A stretch of DNA of 64,000 bases from Paracoccus maritimus (GTDB lineage: Bacteria; Pseudomonadota; Alphaproteobacteria; Rhodobacterales; Rhodobacteraceae). Position 1 is the first letter of the stretch. Each line of letters starts with the position of its first letter. The notes under the pieces were generated by a model. That model was not told the origin of the DNA. It saw only the letters and a program-made list of their open reading frames with translations, and did no database searches. Of the stretch, positions 39,544-49,117 are shown piece after piece. Both the position numbers and the translations under genes were made by a program. The stretch covers positions 62,001 through 126,000 of the forward strand of contig NZ_JANAVZ010000004.1 in NCBI RefSeq assembly GCF_025195095.1, read 5' to 3'.

Positions 39544-41490
39544 ATGTCCCAGATTTCCCTGACCTTTCCCGATGGCAATTCGCGCGATTATCCCGCCGGC
39601 ATCACCGCCGCCGAGGTCGCCGAAAGCATCGCGCCGAGCCTTGCGAAACGCGCCATTTCCGCCAGTCTGGATGGCCGCCATGTGGATCTGGCGTGGCCGA
39701 TCGGCGAAAGCGGCAGCATCGCGATCCACACCATGAAGGACGAGGCGCAGGCACTGGAACTGATCCGCCACGACTTTGCCCATGTCATGGCGCGTGCCGT
39801 TCAGGACATCTGGCCCGATGTGAAGGTCACCATCGGCCCTGTGCGCGATCATGGCTGGTTCTATGATTTCGACCGCGCCGAGCCGTTCACGCCGGAAGAC
39901 CTTGGCCAGATTGAGGCCAGGATGAAGCAGATCATCGCCGCGCGCGATCCGGTCCGCACCGAAGTCTGGGATCGCGACCGCGCCATCGCGCACTACAAGG
40001 CGGCGGGAGAGCCGTTCAAGCTGGAGTTGATCGACCGCATCCCCGAGGGCGAGGATCTGCGGATGTACTGGCACGGCGACTGGCAGGATCTGTGCCGCGG
40101 CCCGCATCTGCAGCATACCGGCCAATTGCCGGCCGATGCCTTCAAGTTGACACATATCGCCGGCGCCTATTGGCTGGGCGACGCCAGCCGCCCGATGCTG
40201 CAGCGCATCTATGGCGTGGCGTTCCGCAACAAGGACGACCTCAAGGCGCATCTGCACATGCTGGAAGAGGCCGCCAAGCGCGATCACCGCAAGCTGGGCC
40301 GCGAGATGGACCTGTTCCATATGCAGGAAGAAGCGCCGGGCCAGATCTTCTGGCACCCGAACGGCTGGAACATCTATGTCACGCTGCAGGACTACATGCG
40401 CCGCAAGCAGCGCGCCGACGGCTACGTCGAAGTCAACACGCCCCAGGTGGTCAGCCGGAAATTGTGGGAAGAATCAGGCCACTGGGACAACTATCAGGAA
40501 AACATGTTCATCGTCGAAGTCGATGAGGAACACGCCAAGACCAAGACCATCAACGCGCTGAAGCCGATGAACTGCCCCTGCCACGTGCAGGTCTTCAATC
40601 ACGGACTGAAATCCTATCGCGACCTGCCCCTGCGCATGGCCGAATTTGGGTCCTGCAACCGCTATGAGCCGTCGGGCGCGCTGCACGGCATCATGCGGGT
40701 GCGCGGCTTTACCCAGGACGACGCGCATATCTTCTGCACCGAGGACCAGATCGAAGCCGAGACCAAGAAGTTCATCGACTTCCTGGCCGGGATCTATGCC
40801 GATCTGGGCTTCGAAGGCTGGCGCATCAAGCTGTCCACCCGTCCCGAAAAGCGCATCGGATCCGAGGAAAGCTGGGACCGGGCCGAGTCGGCGCTTGGCA
40901 ATGCCTGCAAGGCCGCTGGCCATGATTTCACGATCTTTCCGGGCGAAGGTGCCTTCTACGGCCCCAAGCTGGAATTCGTGCTGACCGATGCGATCGGGCG
41001 CGACTGGCAATGCGGCACGTTGCAGGTGGACCCGAACCTGCCCGAACGGCTTGATGCGGAATATGTCGGCCAGGACGGCGCCAAGCACCGTCCGATCATG
41101 CTGCACCGCGCGGTGCTGGGCAGTTTCGAACGCTTCATCGGCATCCTGATCGAGAACAGCGCCGGCAAGCTGCCGTTCTGGCTGGCGCCGCGCCAGGTCG
41201 TCGTCGCCTCGATCGTTTCGGACGCGGATGACTATGTCGCCGAGGTGGTCAGGATGCTGCGCGAAGCAGGGATCCGCGCCGAGGCCGACACAAGGAACGA
41301 GAAGATCAACTACAAGGTCCGCGAGCATTCGGTGGCGAAAGTGCCCGCAATCCTTGCCATCGGCATGAAAGAAGTGGAAGATCGGTCCGTGTCGATGCGT
41401 CGGCTGGACAGCCAGGGCAGTCGCACATTGTCGCTTGCCGAAGTGACGGAATTGCTGAAAGTCGAGGCCACGCCACCCGATCTGCGCTGA
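39544..41490 (+). CDS. thrS: Threonine-tRNA ligase
   Basis: The 648-residue enzyme charges tRNA-Thr. It has an N-terminal TGS domain (1-62), the editing domain with the HxxxH motif (His76, His80 in RHDFAHVM) and [14 protein letters not shown] near 180. The class II catalytic core shows motif 2 ([28 protein letters not shown]) and zinc ligand KPMNCPCH; motif 3 is in [15 protein letters not shown]. The anticodon-binding domain is C-terminal. GAGGAGG lies ahead of ATG 39544. An in-frame upstream start is not needed. Confidence 0.97.
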   Translation: MSQISLTFPDGNSRDYPAGITAAEVAESIAPSLAKRAISASLDGRHVDLAWPIGESGSIAIHTMKDEAQALELIRHDFAHVMARAVQDIWPDVKVTIGPVRDHGWFYDFDRAEPFTPEDLGQIEARMKQIIAARDPVRTEVWDRDRAIAHYKAAGEPFKLELIDRIPEGEDLRMYWHGDWQDLCRGPHLQHTGQLPADAFKLTHIAGAYWLGDASRPMLQRIYGVAFRNKDDLKAHLHMLEEAAKRDHRKLGREMDLFHMQEEAPGQIFWHPNGWNIYVTLQDYMRRKQRADGYVEVNTPQVVSRKLWEESGHWDNYQENMFIVEVDEEHAKTKTINALKPMNCPCHVQVFNHGLKSYRDLPLRMAEFGSCNRYEPSGALHGIMRVRGFTQDDAHIFCTEDQIEAETKKFIDFLAGIYADLGFEGWRIKLSTRPEKRIGSEESWDRAESALGNACKAAGHDFTIFPGEGAFYGPKLEFVLTDAIGRDWQCGTLQVDPNLPERLDAEYVGQDGAKHRPIMLHRAVLGSFERFIGILIENSAGKLPFWLAPRQVVVASIVSDADDYVAEVVRMLREAGIRAEADTRNEKINYKVREHSVAKVPAILAIGMKEVEDRSVSMRRLDSQGSRTLSLAEVTELLKVEATPPDLR

Positions 41491-41700
41491 AAAGTGCCGA
41501 TGTTATGCAAGTTTCACGTCCGCAGGGCAGTCTGCGGGCGTTTCCTGCTTGCGTTTCTTGATGATTCGTTCATCCTCACCCCTGCGTGAGCGAAGACTTT
41601 CTACCGCCTCCCTTCGAAGATGGGCAGCCGGAAGACCGAAAGCGGGCTGCACGGCCTGACGCAATCCTGCGTCGGGAGAGACTTGAAGGAGAGAACGGTT

Positions 41701-41907
41701 ATGGCGACCGGAACGGTGAAATGGTTCAACGCCACCAAGGGCTTTGGATTTATTGCCCCCGATGAGGGCGGCAAGGATGTCTTCGTGCATATCTCGGCGG
41801 TTGAACGCGCCGGGCTGACTGGACTGCAGGACAACCAGAAGATCTCGTACGAGCTGCAGTCGGGACGTGACGGCCGCGCCTCGGCAAGCGATCTGAAGCT
41901 GCTCTGA
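41701..41907 (+). CDS. Cold shock protein (CspA family)
   Basis: The 68-residue protein is a single cold-shock domain with RNP1 (KGFGFI) and RNP2 (VFVHISAV) motifs after the usual MATGTVKWFNATKGFGF start. It binds single-stranded RNA and DNA as an RNA chaperone. AAGGAGAG precedes ATG 41701. The 210-base leader (41491-41700) includes a hairpin GACGCA-ATCC-TGCGTC (41658-41673) about 27 bases before the start, which may influence translation at low temperature. A strong terminator follows at 41929. Confidence 0.95.
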   Translation: MATGTVKWFNATKGFGFIAPDEGGKDVFVHISAVERAGLTGLQDNQKISYELQSGRDGRASASDLKLL

Positions 41908-41928
41908 TCCAGCCTGACAGCACACATG

Positions 41929-41955
41929 ACGGCCCGCCCGCGCGGGCCGTTTTTC
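41929..41955 (+). terminator. Rho-independent terminator of the cold shock gene
   Basis: ACGGCCCGC and GCGGGCCGT form a perfect 9-bp stem with a four-base loop (41929-41950), followed directly by TTTTC. It ends the single-gene transcript 22 bases after its stop. Confidence 0.9.
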
Positions 41956-42043
41956 GTTGATCCGACCTGCCGCCTGACACGCCGCCACCACGGAACAGGC
42001 ATGTTTGCCCCCAAAGCGCGCGAGGTCCGCAAGGAGATCGGTC

Positions 42044-43510
42044 GTGAACCTGGCAGAAGAAGTGCTGCGCGCGGGCAGCGCGCATCCCGAAAAGCTTGCA
42101 TTGTCGATCATCGGTCCCGCGCGGGCCGAACGTTGGTCCTATTCCCGGCTGATTTCGGCGGTACGCGGCACGGCGACTGGACTGCTGCGCGCAGGGCTGA
42201 AACCAGGCGACCGAATGTTGATGCGCCTGGGAAACCGTCCGGCATTTCCGGTCGCCTATCTTGGCGCGATCACCGCCGGGATCGTGCCGATACCGACATC
42301 CGCGATGCTGACCAAGCGCGAGATCACGGCACTGGCGGACGAGACAGCCCCGGCACTGGTGGTCGCTGGCGGCGGAATCGCTCTGCCCGACCATCCCGCG
42401 CCGGTTCTGGACGAAGCTGCGCTGGCCGGATTTGCCGATCTTGCACCCGCCGGTTTCGCGCAATCCGACCCTGACGGATTGGCCTATATCGTCTATACCT
42501 CCGGCAGTTCCGGCAGGCCCCGTGCAGTCATGCACGCGCATCGCGCGATCATGGCGCGCCGGATGATGTTTCAGGGCTGGTACGGCCTGACGTCGCGCGA
42601 CCGAATGCTGCACGCCGGTGCCTTCAACTGGACCTTCACGCTGGGAACCGGTTTGCTGGACCCGTGGACGGTCGGCGCGACCGCACTGATCCCGGCCGAA
42701 GGCACATCGCTGGAACAGATCCCGCTGCTCGCCGCGCGACATGGCGCGACGATGCTTGCGGGCGCGCCGGGCGTCTTTCGCCGCCTACTGCGGGCGGACT
42801 GGCGACCGATCCCGACCTTGCGCCATGGGCTTGCTGCGGGCGAGCGGCTGGACCCGGCGCTGCGCGCGGACTGGCAGACAAGGACCGGCACTGATCTGCA
42901 TGAAGCGATGGGCGCGTCCGAGATTTCGACCTTCGTCTCGGGCAGCCCGGATCACCCTGCACCATCGGGAACCGCCGGTTTCCCGCAGGCAGGGCGCAAT
43001 GTCGCCATCCTCTCCGATGACGGTCAGCCGACACCGCCGGGGCAGCCCGGCGCGCTTGCGGTGCGTCGTGACGATCCGGGCCTGTTTCTGGGTTACCTGG
43101 ATCAGCCCGACGAAACTCGCGCACGATTTCTGGGCGACTGGTTCCTGACCGGGGATCAGGCGCGGATGGACGCTTCGGGCGCAATCGTCGTCTTGGGGCG
43201 TCAGGACGACATCATGAACGCGGGCGGGTTCCGCGTCGCCCCGGCAGAGATCGAGGAATTTCTGGCCAGCCACCCCGACGCCGGAGATGTCGCCGCGATC
43301 GAATTGCCGGTGGGTCCGGGAAACAGCATCATCGCGGTGTTCTGGACCGGCCCCGCCGTCCCGTCCGATCTGCGCGCACTGGCCGAATCCGGCTTGGCGC
43401 GATACAAGCATCCGCGCGACTACATCCGGCTGGACGCCCTGCCCCGGACGCCAACCGGCAAGATCAACCGCCGCGCCCTGCGCGAACAATACCGCAAGGA
43501 CCGAACATGA
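42044..43510 (+). CDS. AMP-binding acyl-CoA synthetase
   Basis: The 488-residue enzyme (GTG 42044, AAGGAG seven bases before) belongs to the adenylate-forming superfamily. P-loop-like motif YTSGSSGRPRAV is near residue 152, the A5-type motif HEAMGASEISTFVSG near 290, the hinge LTGDQARMDASG near 370, and the catalytic Lys in TPTGKINRRALRE near 475. It activates a carboxylate with ATP and CoA; chain length is not evident. It overlaps the following DsbA-family gene by four bases, suggesting a linked pathway such as aromatic or fatty acid breakdown. Confidence 0.85.
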   Translation: MNLAEEVLRAGSAHPEKLALSIIGPARAERWSYSRLISAVRGTATGLLRAGLKPGDRMLMRLGNRPAFPVAYLGAITAGIVPIPTSAMLTKREITALADETAPALVVAGGGIALPDHPAPVLDEAALAGFADLAPAGFAQSDPDGLAYIVYTSGSSGRPRAVMHAHRAIMARRMMFQGWYGLTSRDRMLHAGAFNWTFTLGTGLLDPWTVGATALIPAEGTSLEQIPLLAARHGATMLAGAPGVFRRLLRADWRPIPTLRHGLAAGERLDPALRADWQTRTGTDLHEAMGASEISTFVSGSPDHPAPSGTAGFPQAGRNVAILSDDGQPTPPGQPGALAVRRDDPGLFLGYLDQPDETRARFLGDWFLTGDQARMDASGAIVVLGRQDDIMNAGGFRVAPAEIEEFLASHPDAGDVAAIELPVGPGNSIIAVFWTGPAVPSDLRALAESGLARYKHPRDYIRLDALPRTPTGKINRRALREQYRKDRT

Positions 43511-44124
43511 TCCCGCTGGACATCTTCGCCGATCCCGTCTGCCCGTGGTGCCTGATCGGAAAGCTGGAACTTGATCGCGCACTGGAAAGCCGCCCCGACC
43601 ATCCGTTTGCAGTCGCATGGCATCCGTTCCGGCTGAACCCGCAAATGCCACCGGGCGGCATGGATCGCATCGAATACCTCAGGGCCAAGCTGGGCGACGA
43701 TGTGGAGCAGGCTGCCCGTTCCGTCGCTGAACGGGCTGCCGGGTTGGGACTGACGCTGAACCCCTCCTCGCGAGAGCCGGACACGACCGACGCGCACCGT
43801 CTGATGCACTGGGCGGGGCTGGAAGGCGCCCAAAGCCGGGTGATGTCGGGACTGTTGCGCGCCCACTGGCAAGAGGCGCGTGACATCGGTGATGCGTCTG
43901 TGCTGGCCGACATCGCCGGCGTTGCGGGATTGGACCGAGCCATGATCACGCATCTGCTGGAGGGCGACGCCGACCGCGAGGAAATTGCGCTGCGCGAAAA
44001 CCATGCGCGGGAACGCGGTATCTCGTCGGTGCCGACCTTCATCGTCGCCAATCATCATGCCGTATCCGGTGCGCAGCCTGCAGCCCTGTGGCAGCAGGTC
44101 GTAGACGAGTTGACGGGCGCCTGA
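43507..44124 (+). CDS. DsbA family oxidoreductase (FrnE-like)
   Basis: The 205-residue protein has a thioredoxin fold with the CPWC motif (Cys12, Cys15 in ADPVCPWCLIG), a helical insertion, and the cis-Pro loop near GISSVPTFIVA at residue 175. No signal peptide is present, so it is cytoplasmic. Family members include FrnE-like disulfide isomerases and 2-hydroxychromene-2-carboxylate isomerase; with an intact CPWC the redox role is more likely. It is translationally coupled to the acyl-CoA synthetase gene. Confidence 0.85.
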   Translation: MIPLDIFADPVCPWCLIGKLELDRALESRPDHPFAVAWHPFRLNPQMPPGGMDRIEYLRAKLGDDVEQAARSVAERAAGLGLTLNPSSREPDTTDAHRLMHWAGLEGAQSRVMSGLLRAHWQEARDIGDASVLADIAGVAGLDRAMITHLLEGDADREEIALRENHARERGISSVPTFIVANHHAVSGAQPAALWQQVVDELTGA

Positions 44125-44132
44125 CCCAATAC

Positions 44133-44147
44133 TTGCACAACGTGCAA
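44133..44147. promoter_or_regulatory. Candidate operator TTGCAC-AAC-GTGCAA
   Basis: A perfect 15-bp dyad lies 40 bases before the MFS start and directly after the DsbA-family stop. Dyads of this type are typical repressor or activator sites for efflux genes. No regulator gene is adjacent, so the cognate protein is unknown. Confidence 0.4.
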
Positions 44148-44187
44148 AATGCGACTAAGGCCATCACCTGACCGATAGGTGTTTCCG

Positions 44188-45408
44188 ATGTCTCATGCCG
44201 CTTCCTTTCAGCAGACGCCGCTGCGCCGTCTGCCCATGCCCGAATTCATCGCGATGCTGGCTTTCCTTTTTGCCACGATCGCGTTCTCGATCGATGCGAT
44301 GCTGCCGGCGCTGCCTGATATCGCCGCCGAACTGACGCCCGACAACGTCAACCGTGCGCAGCTGATCCTGACGGTCTTCGTCGCGGGAATGGGCGTGGGC
44401 ACGCTGTTCGCCGGTCCCATATCCGACGCAATCGGGCGCAAGCGGGCCATCACGATCGGCTTCGGGATCTACGCCGCCGCGACGGTAGTTGCGATCTTCG
44501 CCAACTCGATCGAAATGCTGCTGGTGGCGCGTTTCGTTCAGGGGCTTGGTGCATCGGGTCCACGGATTGTCGGCCTTGCGCTTGTGCGCGATCTTTACGC
44601 CGGACGCGAGATGGCGCGGATCACCAGCTTCGTGATGATGGTCTTCATCATCGTGCCCGCCCTTGCCCCCTCGATCGGCGCGGGCATGATCTATCTGGCT
44701 GGCTGGCATGGCGTGTTCATCGGCTTCTTGCTGTTCGCGCTGATCGGTTGCAGCTGGCTTAACTTGCGCCAGGCCGAAACGCTGCTGCCCGAGCGCCGCC
44801 GTCCGCTGCGCGCAGGTCCCCTGCGCGAGGCCGCCCGCGAGGTGCTGACCAGCCGCCATGTCATGTTGTGCACGCTGATCCTGACGCTGGGATTCGGCCA
44901 GATGTTCGGGCTTCTGTCATCGGCCCAACAACTGTTCGGCGAGGCTTACGGCAAGGGCGATGCGTTCCCGGCCTGGTTCGCGGCGATGGCGCTGCTTTCT
45001 GGATCGGGCACGATCCTGAACGCGACCTTCGTCACCCGGTTCGGGATGCGCCGGATCGCGAAATGGGCATACATCATGCAGACCTGCGTCAGCGCCACCA
45101 TGCTGATCTTGCTGCTGAGCGGGGCGCTGCCCCCGGCACTGCATTTTCCGGCGTTCTTCGTCTGGTGCGTCAGCGTGTTCTTCATGGCTGGTGTGACATT
45201 CGGGAACCTGAACGCGCTGGCATTGCAATATATGGGCCATATCGCGGGGATGGCCGCATCCATCGTCGCCGCGATCTCGACCGTGCTTGCGACCCTGATC
45301 GCGGCACCGGTCGGTCAGCTTTACAACGGGACCGCCCTGCCGGTCGTTGCGGCGACGCTGATCTGTTCAGGCCTCGCCTGGTTCATGATGCGCTTTCTGA
45401 CCGACTAG
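44188..45408 (+). CDS. MFS drug-efflux transporter, Bcr/CflA type
   Basis: The 406-residue protein has 12 predicted membrane helices and the proton-antiport signature of 12-TMS drug pumps: motif A-like GPISDAIGRKRAITIG near residue 75, SIDAMLPALPDIAAEL in helix 1, and VQGLGASGPRIVGLALVRDLY near 118 characteristic of Bcr/CflA. It probably exports bicyclomycin, florfenicol-like or other toxic compounds. ATG 44188 is chosen; the end overlaps the frcK-like gene by 42 bases tail to tail. Confidence 0.88.
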   Translation: MSHAASFQQTPLRRLPMPEFIAMLAFLFATIAFSIDAMLPALPDIAAELTPDNVNRAQLILTVFVAGMGVGTLFAGPISDAIGRKRAITIGFGIYAAATVVAIFANSIEMLLVARFVQGLGASGPRIVGLALVRDLYAGREMARITSFVMMVFIIVPALAPSIGAGMIYLAGWHGVFIGFLLFALIGCSWLNLRQAETLLPERRRPLRAGPLREAAREVLTSRHVMLCTLILTLGFGQMFGLLSSAQQLFGEAYGKGDAFPAWFAAMALLSGSGTILNATFVTRFGMRRIAKWAYIMQTCVSATMLILLLSGALPPALHFPAFFVWCVSVFFMAGVTFGNLNALALQYMGHIAGMAASIVAAISTVLATLIAAPVGQLYNGTALPVVAATLICSGLAWFMMRFLTD

Positions 45409-46053
45409 CGTCACGTCGGCGGCGCGTGATTGCGCCGCCACCAGCCGCGCATTGCGAAGGTCATTTTCAAGATGCGCGGCCACGGCATCGGGCGACTTGC
45501 CCAGACCTTGCCAGCGTTGCGTCAACCGGCGCCGCAATTCGTCCTCGGGCACGTTCAGCGACACTGTCAAATCATATTCGACCCGATTCCACGGGCTTTG
45601 GTCCAGCAGCAGATAGTTGCCTTCGATCACAATGACCCGATCCGTGTCGCGAACCACCCCCGCACCCGCGATGGCGATTTCGCGGCTTCGGTCGAAGACC
45701 GGATAGAACACATCGGACCCCGGCACCGCCATACGCGACGCCAGCGCGGCGAACCCGCTGGCATCAAACGTCTCGACGGCGCCTTTGCGGTCACGCAAAC
45801 CACGCGCATCAAGAATGCGATCATCCAGATGGAAGCCATCCATCGGCACCAATGCCGCCCGATCCAGACGCGCGACCAGCGACGCGGCCAGGGTGGACTT
45901 GCCTGATCCGGGCGGTCCGACCACCGCGATGATGACGCGCGGGCCGGACAGGGACAGAAGACGCTGGATCAGCGCCCGACCTTCCCCGGACTCGAAAAAA
46001 GTCGCGGCAGGGTCGAAGGACGGGGGGCACAGCCCCCCTTCCCCCCCCGTCAC
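45367..46053 (-). CDS. frcK: P-loop kinase of the sugar operon (FrcK-like)
   Basis: GTG 46053 overlaps the ABC ATPase stop (GTGA), giving 228 residues. The P-loop is GPPGSGKST (46-54); MDGFHLDD and later RSREIAIAG, VIVIEGNYLLLDQ match the uridine kinase/phosphoribulokinase-like family that accompanies sugar ABC transporters in rhizobia as FrcK. It may phosphorylate imported sugar. The first codons contain runs of eight and six G (46049-46042 and 46039-46034 on the minus strand), unusual at a gene start. Confidence 0.83.
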   Translation of the reverse strand: MTGGEGGLCPPSFDPAATFFESGEGRALIQRLLSLSGPRVIIAVVGPPGSGKSTLAASLVARLDRAALVPMDGFHLDDRILDARGLRDRKGAVETFDASGFAALASRMAVPGSDVFYPVFDRSREIAIAGAGVVRDTDRVIVIEGNYLLLDQSPWNRVEYDLTVSLNVPEDELRRRLTQRWQGLGKSPDAVAAHLENDLRNARLVAAQSRAADVTLVGQKAHHEPGEA

Positions 46054-46823
46054 GCAGCCACCCCGTCGGGCAGCTTCGCGCCGGTCATGTAGGCCACCGC
46101 ATCCGACATTGTGTGCTCTTTGGGGTTGATCACGCAAAGCCGCTTGCCAAGCCGATGGATGTGAATGCGATCGGCCACCTCGAAGACATGCGGCATGTTG
46201 TGACTGATCAGCACGATCGGAATACCGCGCGACTTGACGTCAAGGATCAGGTCCAGCACGCGCCGGCTTTCCTTCACCCCCAGCGCCGCGGTCGGCTCGT
46301 CCAGGATGATGACGCGGCTGCCGAATGCGGCGGCCCGCGCCACTGCAACGCCCTGACGTTGCCCGCCCGAAAGCGTTTCGACCGGCTGGCTGATGTTCTG
46401 GATCGTCATCAGCCCCAGTTCGGACAGCTTGTCGCGGGCGAACTTGTCCATCGCCGGCTTGTCCAGCATGCCGAACCACTTGCCCATGATACCGGGCCTG
46501 CGGATTTCGCGACCCATGAACATGTTGTCCGAAATCGACAGGGCGGGCGAAAGGGCCAGCGTCTGATAGACGGTCTCGATCCCTGCCTTGCGTGCGGCCA
46601 GCGGGCTATCGAAGCTGACCGGCTTGCCGTTCAGGCGGATCTCGCCCTCGTCGGGTTGCACGGCGCCCGAGACGGCCTTGATGAGGCTGGACTTGCCAGC
46701 CCCGTTGTCGCCGATCACAGCCAGGATCTCGCCCGGATAAAGATCGAAATCGGCGTGGTCGATGGCGGTCACCCGGCCATAGCGCTTGACGATGTTACGG
46801 GCTGTCAGAAGCGGTTCGGTCAT
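46050..46823 (-). CDS. frcA: Sugar ABC transporter ATP-binding protein (FrcA)
   Basis: The 257-residue ATPase has Walker A GDNGAGKSS (38-46), the signature LSGGQRQGVAVARA near 145 and Walker B VIILDEPTAALG near 168. It is a single-domain ATPase, unlike the double RbsA/XylG type, which is the known form for the fructose Frc system. It powers uptake with FrcC as permease. Its start overlaps the permease stop (ATGA) and its stop overlaps the kinase start. Confidence 0.9.
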   Translation of the reverse strand: MTEPLLTARNIVKRYGRVTAIDHADFDLYPGEILAVIGDNGAGKSSLIKAVSGAVQPDEGEIRLNGKPVSFDSPLAARKAGIETVYQTLALSPALSISDNMFMGREIRRPGIMGKWFGMLDKPAMDKFARDKLSELGLMTIQNISQPVETLSGGQRQGVAVARAAAFGSRVIILDEPTAALGVKESRRVLDLILDVKSRGIPIVLISHNMPHVFEVADRIHIHRLGKRLCVINPKEHTMSDAVAYMTGAKLPDGVAA

Positions 46824-47875
46824 GACGAAATCTTCCTGATCCATTGGTCCACAGCGACGGCGACGATGATCAGCCAGCCGGTTGCAAACAACTGCCACAG
46901 AACGTCCACACCGGCGAGGCGCAGACCCGAATTGAAGACGCCGACGATCAGCGCACCGATCAGCGGCCCCATGATCGAACCACGTCCGCCGAACAGCGAG
47001 ATGCCCCCGATCACCACGGCCGTGATCGATTCAAGATTGGCCTCGAAGAAAGAGGTCGGGCTGACCGATCCGACGCGCCCGATCGACGACCACGCCGCCA
47101 GCGCACAGATAAAGCCAGCCGCCATGTAGACCGACAACAGCACGCGCTTGGTCTGGATGCCAGCCAGCGCGGCGGCCTCGGGATCGTCGCCGACGGCATA
47201 GACCCGACGCCCCCACGCGGTCTTGTTCAGCGCATACCACAGCACGATGAACACGATCAGCATCAGCACGACGCCATAGGTCAGCACCGCCCCGCCCAGA
47301 TTGAACCGTTCACCGAAGAACTTCAGCAGCGGCGCCTCGGCATCCAGGGTCTGGCTGCGGATCGTCTCGCGGCCCGACAGATAATAATTCAATGCAAGGA
47401 AGATATTCCACGTCCCCAGCGTCGTGATGAAGGGTGGCAGCTTCAGCCGCGTGACAAGCATGCCGTTCAGCGCACCGGTCAGCAGGCCGCAGCCCATGCC
47501 CAGAACGATCGCGATGGGAACCGGAATGCCCAGATCAAGGGACAGGCGCCCCATGACCACCGAAATCATCACCATCACCGCACCCACCGACAGGTCGATA
47601 CCGGCGGTCAGGATCACCAGCGACTGCGCCGCGGCTAGGGTGCCGACCACTGCGACCTGCTGCATGATCAGCGACAGGTTGAAGGCCGAGAAGAAGTTGG
47701 GCGAGATCAGCCCGAAAGCGATCAGTGACAGCACCAGCACGATGACCGGCACCATGGTTGGGAAACGGTGCAGGAAATGCTGCACCCGGTCCAGCAGTCC
47801 ACGAGAATGATGCTCGAATGAGGCGACCGTCTCGCTGGAATTGCGCTCGACCACGGGATCAGGGGCGTCCGACAT
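46820..47875 (-). CDS. frcC: Sugar ABC transporter permease (FrcC)
   Basis: The 351-residue integral membrane protein has about ten hydrophobic helices and the CUT2-family core: GIDLSVGAVMVMISVVMG near 95, LPPFITTLGTWNIF near 155, and AVGDDPEAAALAGI cytoplasmic loop followed by VVIGGISLFGGRGSIMGPLIGALIVGV. The N-terminus is about 40 residues of acidic cytoplasmic tail. It forms the channel through which sugar passes from the FrcB binding protein. The gene follows a strong intercistronic stem-loop after frcB. Confidence 0.9.
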   Translation of the reverse strand: MSDAPDPVVERNSSETVASFEHHSRGLLDRVQHFLHRFPTMVPVIVLVLSLIAFGLISPNFFSAFNLSLIMQQVAVVGTLAAAQSLVILTAGIDLSVGAVMVMISVVMGRLSLDLGIPVPIAIVLGMGCGLLTGALNGMLVTRLKLPPFITTLGTWNIFLALNYYLSGRETIRSQTLDAEAPLLKFFGERFNLGGAVLTYGVVLMLIVFIVLWYALNKTAWGRRVYAVGDDPEAAALAGIQTKRVLLSVYMAAGFICALAAWSSIGRVGSVSPTSFFEANLESITAVVIGGISLFGGRGSIMGPLIGALIVGVFNSGLRLAGVDVLWQLFATGWLIIVAVAVDQWIRKISS

Positions 47876-47905
47876 GGGGCTCTCCGTCCGGATGTGGATG
47901 ATGGG

Positions 47906-47930
47906 ACGGCGGCGCCTTGCGCCGCCGTCG
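47906..47930. terminator. Stem-loop between frcB and frcC
   Basis: GACGGCGGCG and CGCCGCCGTC form a perfect 10-bp stem with a five-base loop (CCTTG), without a T-run. Placed 37 bases after the binding-protein gene, it probably shields frcB mRNA or partly blocks transcription so that the binding protein is made in excess over the permease. Confidence 0.7.
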
Positions 47931-47967
47931 CTCGACGACAGATAATGGAAGTCTCAGACCCGGGCGA

Positions 47968-48996
47968 TCAGCCCCAGCACTGGTCCAGGCCGTCCTGAAC
48001 GCTGATCGAGGATACGCCATCGACCGGCTGATCGGTCACAAGATTGACGCCGGTATTGGTGAAATCCAGACCCTCGCTGGCTTCCGGCTTGGTACCGTCC
48101 TTGGCAAAGGCGGCAATCGCCTCGATGCCCATGGACGCCATTTTCAGCGGGTATTGCTGAGATGTCGCGCCGATGATGCCTTCCTGCACGTTTTGCACGC
48201 CAGGGCAGCCACCGTCGATCGACACGATCAGTGCATCGCCTTCCTTGCCAAAGGATTTGAGCGCCTCATAGGCCCCGGCTGCGGCGGGTTCATTGATCGT
48301 ATAGACGAGGTTGATGGCGGGATCCTTCTGCATCAGCGCCTCCATGGCCTGACGCCCGCCCTCTTCGTTGCCCGAAGTCACTTCGTGGCCGACGATCCGG
48401 GCATCATCCTCGTCACCGATCTGCGCCTTGTCCTTCACGTCGATGCCGAAACCTTCCATGAAGCCCTGATCGCGCAGCACGTCCACCGATGCACCGCGTT
48501 CCGACAGGTCGAGAAAGGCAATCTTCGCATCCGCAGCGGCATCGCCCATCTTGCCCTTGGCCCATGCCCCGATCAGCCGACCAGCTTCGTAATTGTCGGT
48601 CGCGAAGGTCGCGTCTGCAGCGTCGATCGGATCCAGCGGCGTATCGAGGGCAATCACCAGGACGCCGTTGTCCTGGGCCTGCTTGACGGAATCCACGATC
48701 GCCTTGGTATCGGACGCGGTGATCATGATCCCCTTGACGCCCGCCGCGATGCAGCTTTCCATCGCCTGCTGCTGGGTTTCGTGATCGCCGTCGATCTTGC
48801 CTGCAAAGGTCATCAGTTCGACCCCAAGTTCCTGCGCCTTGGCGCTAGCACCTTCCTTCATTTTCACGAAGAAGGGGTTGATGTCCGTCTTGGTGATCAG
48901 ACAGGCCTTAACCGGCTCTTGCGCCTGCGCCAAACCAGCGCCGAGCGCCAGCACGGACGCTGCTGCCGACATACGGAATACGTGCTTCATGTTCAT
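47968..48996 (-). CDS. frcB: Sugar ABC transporter substrate-binding protein (FrcB)
   Basis: The 342-residue periplasmic protein begins with a Sec signal peptide (hydrophobic [16 protein letters not shown], cleavage near residue 26). The mature part is a periplasmic-binding-protein type I fold: [82 protein letters not shown]. These segments match rhizobial FrcB closely from memory, so fructose (also ribose or mannose) is the likely ligand. GGAGGAG precedes ATG 48996 by eight bases. Confidence 0.9.
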   Translation of the reverse strand: MNMKHVFRMSAAASVLALGAGLAQAQEPVKACLITKTDINPFFVKMKEGASAKAQELGVELMTFAGKIDGDHETQQQAMESCIAAGVKGIMITASDTKAIVDSVKQAQDNGVLVIALDTPLDPIDAADATFATDNYEAGRLIGAWAKGKMGDAAADAKIAFLDLSERGASVDVLRDQGFMEGFGIDVKDKAQIGDEDDARIVGHEVTSGNEEGGRQAMEALMQKDPAINLVYTINEPAAAGAYEALKSFGKEGDALIVSIDGGCPGVQNVQEGIIGATSQQYPLKMASMGIEAIAAFAKDGTKPEASEGLDFTNTGVNLVTDQPVDGVSSISVQDGLDQCWG

Positions 48997-49070
48997 TAGA
49001 TTTGCTCCTCCACCACAAGCGGGACCTCTGCCCGCCTTGACTTCACAAAGCACGAGAAGATTTCACTTGT

Positions 49071-49087
49071 CAATAATTCAATTACGT
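49071..49087. promoter_or_regulatory. Candidate ROK-regulator operator in frcB-frcR divergent region
   Basis: TAATT-C-AATTA (49074-49084) is a perfect 11-bp dyad inside CAATAATTCAATTACGTTG, in the only AT-rich stretch between the divergent frcB and regulator genes. ROK repressors bind AT-rich dyads in such positions. Confidence 0.5.
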
Positions 49088-49117
49088 TGATTAATGCAGG
49101 AAGGGAGGATCGAGATC

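Noticed and set aside
49094..49117. Earlier ATG start of the ROK regulator
   Set aside because: There is no ribosome site before 49094, while AAGGGAGG is well placed for 49118.
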